The notes below the pieces were generated by a model. It was given only the letters and a program-made list of their open reading frames with translations. It did no database searches and was not told the origin of the DNA. From JBGAKG01 sp044224495 (lineage in GTDB: Bacteria; Myxococcota_A; Polyangia; Polyangiales; Polyangiaceae): a stretch of DNA of 64,000 bases. How positions within the stretch are numbered: position 1 is the stretch's first letter; every line of letters begins with the position of its first letter. This document shows positions 61,754-64,000 of the stretch, one piece after another. Where the stretch lies: assembly GCA_044224495.1 (NCBI GenBank), contig JBGAKG010000004.1:372001-436000 (forward strand), given 5' to 3'. The position numbers and the translations under genes are program-made.

Positions 61754-62533
61754 ATGAGCGCGCGAACCACCACTCGCGTCGGCAGGGTCGAGGTCGACGG
61801 GCCCGCGCTCCGGTCCCCGCTCGCGAACGAGCCGTGCGCGCTCTACGTGGTGGAGCTCCTGGATGCGAAGAACGATCTCCTGCTCGCCCGCGAGCGGCGC
61901 TCGATCGAGATGACGGTCGCTCCGAGCGGTGGCGTGACGGGACGGGCGGCGTGGCTGGAGCCGAGCCGCGCGCGAGTGGAGGGCTTCGTCCATTTCGAGC
62001 TGCAGTGCAGCGTGGCCGCGGCTCCCCCGCGGGTCGCGGCGTTCATGGCGCAGGCCGGGATCCGCCTCGCCCCGACGCGTCGAATCGTGGCGATCGAGCG
62101 CACGGTCCGCGTCGGCGATCTCGTGCGCGTGACCGGCGAGCTCGTGCGGAGCGGGCCGCCGAGCGTCGAGCCCTACCGCACGCCGGCGGGGACGGGTGAC
62201 GCCTTCGGGGAGCTCGGGCTCGCCTTGGTCGACGAGAATTGGCGCCGCCGGTGGGCCCGGCTCAGCGCGCTCGCCGCGTGCGCGCTCGCGGCGACGACGT
62301 TCGGCCTCGCGTGGTGGGTCTTCGGCACGCGCCCGAACGAGTATCGGGGCCAGGAAGACTGCCCGCCGGGGACGATGTTCCAGAGCGACTACGACAGCTC
62401 CGACCTCTGCGCGAACGGGCACCTTTCCCGACAGGACGCGCGAGCGCGTCACGGAGCCACCGTCACCAACAAGGGTGGTACGTGCCGGGGGAAGGACCGC
62501 GTCTACTACGCACCGTCGGAGGAGTCGCCATGA
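61754..62533 (+). CDS. Membrane protein, first of a tandem paralogous pair (GIDE-like pattern)
   Basis: 259 residues. The N-terminal half has PLANEPCALYVVELLD, a short beta sheet and RIVAIERTVRVGDLVRVTGELV, a pattern reminiscent of the GIDE domain of E3-like membrane proteins ('SPxxGxPCVxYxV' then 'ExxxxxGDxVxVxGE'). A single membrane segment follows (SALAACALAATTFGLAWWVFG), then a Cys/Trp-containing tail: NEYRGQEDCPPGTMFQSDYD, GATVTNKGGTCRGKDRVYYAP. The match to GIDE is weak. It overlaps its paralogue by ATGA. Confidence 0.6.
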   Translation: MSARTTTRVGRVEVDGPALRSPLANEPCALYVVELLDAKNDLLLARERRSIEMTVAPSGGVTGRAAWLEPSRARVEGFVHFELQCSVAAAPPRVAAFMAQAGIRLAPTRRIVAIERTVRVGDLVRVTGELVRSGPPSVEPYRTPAGTGDAFGELGLALVDENWRRRWARLSALAACALAATTFGLAWWVFGTRPNEYRGQEDCPPGTMFQSDYDSSDLCANGHLSRQDARARHGATVTNKGGTCRGKDRVYYAPSEESP

Positions 62534-63285
62534 TCGTTCGCGAAGGTACGGTCGACGTTTCGGAGGGGCCGGTCGTCTCGGAGCTCGGCGGCGTGCCATG
62601 TGTCCTCTACATGGTCGAAGTCCGCGACGCCGAATCGCGCGAGCTTCTCGCGAGCGTCCGCCACGGCGTGCCCTTTCAGCTCGCGACGCCCAACGGCTCC
62701 ATTCACCTCGATCCCGGCACCGCGCAGCTCGAGGGGTTCGAGCGGGTCGAGCTGATCCGCAACGTCGCCTCAGCGCCGCCTCCGCTGGCAGAGCTCCTCC
62801 GCGCCCGTCGTCTGGAGCCTGCACGGCGCGTGATCGCGACGGAGCGTCGCATCGTCGCGGGAGAGCGCATCCGCGTGAAGGGCGCGCTCGTCGTACCGCT
62901 CGTGCAGGGCCCTTACCGGACCGCCCCCGCCGAAGACGGCGCACGGTTCGCGAGCGACGGGCTCACGCTGACCGATGCGCGTTGGGCTCGGAAGCGAGAG
63001 CGCCTTCGGAACGTCGCCGCGTCCGCCATGACCCTCGTCACCTGCGTCCTGATGGTGGGCCGCTTCGCGAAGCCCTACCTCGTCAACGAGTACCGCGGGC
63101 CCGAGGATTGCCCGCCGTTCACCGCGTTCCACTCCGACTGGGAGTACACGGATTCGGACGACTGGTGTGGGCAGTCCAAGGTGATGCGCGAGCTTCGACG
63201 CGGCAGCCACGGCGCGCACACGACGACGAACGGCGGTGTCTGCAGCAATCGGTACCGTACGTACTGGGCGCCGATCGAGCACTGA
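62530..63285 (+). CDS. Membrane protein, second of a tandem paralogous pair
   Basis: 251 residues, same layout as its upstream neighbour: ELGGVPCVLYMVEVRD, RVIATERRIVAGERIRVKGALV, one membrane segment (AASAMTLVTCVLMVGRFA), and NEYRGPEDCPPFTAFHSDWEYTD, TTTNGGVCSNRYRTYWAP. The two proteins share the C-terminal ED-CPP, HGA and GG-C elements despite low overall identity, so they arose by duplication. The ATG overlaps the upstream stop (ATGA). Function unknown. Two conserved Cys in the tail could form a disulfide outside the membrane. Confidence 0.6.
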   Translation: MIVREGTVDVSEGPVVSELGGVPCVLYMVEVRDAESRELLASVRHGVPFQLATPNGSIHLDPGTAQLEGFERVELIRNVASAPPPLAELLRARRLEPARRVIATERRIVAGERIRVKGALVVPLVQGPYRTAPAEDGARFASDGLTLTDARWARKRERLRNVAASAMTLVTCVLMVGRFAKPYLVNEYRGPEDCPPFTAFHSDWEYTDSDDWCGQSKVMRELRRGSHGAHTTTNGGVCSNRYRTYWAPIEH

Positions 63286-63286
63286 T

Positions 63287-64000
63287 TCATCTGCGGCGCA
63301 GGTGCGCGCGTACGAGCGCCTCCAACCAATCGAGCACGACCCGCACGCGGCGCGGAACGTCGCGACCATGCGGGTGGAGGAGGAAGATCGGGAGCGACCG
63401 TGCGCGCTGCTTCGGGAGCAGATCGATCAGCGCGCCGCTCTCCACGTCGCGGTCGACGCCCGTCCGCGGGACCTGCACGATCCCGAGCCCGGCCCGGCAG
63501 GCCGCCCCGAACGCATCGGCGTTGTTGACGGTGATCGACGATCGCATCGGGCGCGTGCGCCAGCGTGTCCCATCGTGGTACTCGAACACCGGCGCGTCCG
63601 AACCGAGGCTCGCCGAGTAGTGGATCAGGACGTGACGATCGAGGTCCTCGATCGTCTTCGGTCGGCCGTGCCGCTCGACGTAGGCCGCGCTCGCGACGTT
63701 GACCATCTCCATCTCGCCCAGCCGGATCGCGACCAAGCTCGAGTCCCGGAGCGCGGCGACGCGCACGACCGCATCGAAGCCTTCGCGCACGACGTCGACG
63801 AGTCGGTCCGTCGTCGAGAGCTGGAGCTCGAGCCCGGGGAAGCGATCGAGCAGCTCCGGCAAGCGCGGGATGATGGCGCTGCGGGCGAGCCCGACCGGGA
63901 GATCGACGCGGAGCCGCCCCCGGAGAGCTTCGTCGCCCGCGAACATGGTCCCGACGTCTTCGGCGTCGAGCAGGAGGCTCCTCGCCCGCGTGAGGAACCG
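63287..64000 (-). CDS. LysR-family transcriptional regulator, cut by window end
   Basis: The frame is open to the last base, so the N-terminal winged helix is outside the window. 237 residues are visible, beginning with the linker helix region FLTRARSLLLDAEDVGTMFAGDEALRGRLRVDLPVGL. The effector domain has LPELLDRFPGLELQLSTTDRLVDVVREGFDAVVRVAAL, MVNVASAAYVERHGRPKTIEDLDRH, and VNNADAFGAACRAGLGIVQVPRTG. Members usually control adjacent divergent genes. The C-terminal tail is Arg-rich. It converges on the membrane-protein pair, whose stop is one base away. Confidence 0.88.
   Translation of the reverse strand, partial: RFLTRARSLLLDAEDVGTMFAGDEALRGRLRVDLPVGLARSAIIPRLPELLDRFPGLELQLSTTDRLVDVVREGFDAVVRVAALRDSSLVAIRLGEMEMVNVASAAYVERHGRPKTIEDLDRHVLIHYSASLGSDAPVFEYHDGTRWRTRPMRSSITVNNADAFGAACRAGLGIVQVPRTGVDRDVESGALIDLLPKQRARSLPIFLLHPHGRDVPRRVRVVLDWLEALVRAHLRRR

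Noticed and set aside
1..64000. Frequent gcgatcgc-like octamers as a HIP1-type iterated palindrome
   Set aside because: They are common in any DNA of this composition and codon use; I see no excess I could defend without a count.

Overview
The window is a stretch of a very GC-rich (roughly 70% by eye) bacterial chromosome with almost no non-coding space. No gene-free stretch exceeds 150 bases, and many neighbouring genes overlap by ATGA or GTGA. The gene content points to a myxobacterium, most likely of the Sorangium/Polyangium type. It holds a serine/threonine kinase fused to a cyclase-like domain, an AAA ATPase and TPR repeats, a second stand-alone kinase, several cysteine-rich 'DGG'-linker lipoproteins, an ECF sigma/FecR operon, DUF3160 and DUF4412 proteins, and stand-alone hybrid histidine kinases. 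This is inferred from family content; there is no rRNA to confirm it.

Region by region. 0-5.7 kb: end of a LysR regulator, a TetR regulator coupled to a lipoprotein with an S74-type chaperone domain, a Coq4-like protein, and a YjbQ/lipoprotein/HEAT-like operon. 5.7-10 kb: a radical SAM enzyme of the tetraether-lipid-synthase family, a secreted protein, a SOUL haem-binding protein, and a small secreted Gly-Asp repeat protein with its own terminator. 10-14 kb: an ECF sigma/FecR/secreted-protein operon and an unknown protein. 13.5-17.4 kb: divergent class I aldolase and fructose-1,6-bisphosphatase (gluconeogenesis), each coupled to a lipoprotein. 17.4-19.7 kb: a three-gene accessory block (Imm1-like, Uma2 nuclease-like, HD domain) bounded by inverted copies of a 43-44 bp repeat that begins at the stop codons of the flanking genes. 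19.7-29.3 kb: queE, a DUF3160 protein, a membrane protein, a FIST protein, tRNA-Ser(GCT), a DUF1444-like protein, a VOC protein, and a 932-residue hydrolase/degenerate acyl-CoA-ligase fusion. 29.3-32.2 kb: a four-gene operon (SPFH membrane protein, ribbon-helix-helix protein, STAS-like protein, degenerate histidine kinase with receiver) headed by a perfect 18-bp palindrome. 32.2-36.1 kb: a retropepsin-like lipoprotein and a ceramidase-family lipoprotein with its partner. 36.1-50.2 kb: a run rich in DNA repair (AlkZ-like glycosylase, photolyase, LigD polymerase domain with a dead ligase domain, AddB, AddA), interrupted by an MMPL transporter and a Cys-rich lipoprotein. 50.2-64 kb: two serine/threonine kinases flanking a coupled pair of Cys-rich lipoproteins, a carotenoid oxygenase, a PAS hybrid kinase, a tandem pair of paralogous membrane proteins, and a LysR regulator cut by the window end.

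The most unusual signal is at DNA level. An interrupted palindrome, T[A/C]CCA-N3-TGG[G/T]A, occurs eight times exactly and at least three more times with one mismatch between 3.9 and 43.2 kb, always inside coding sequence and in different protein contexts. Under base composition alone about 0.1 exact copies would be expected in 64 kb. I did not see it in the last 20 kb.
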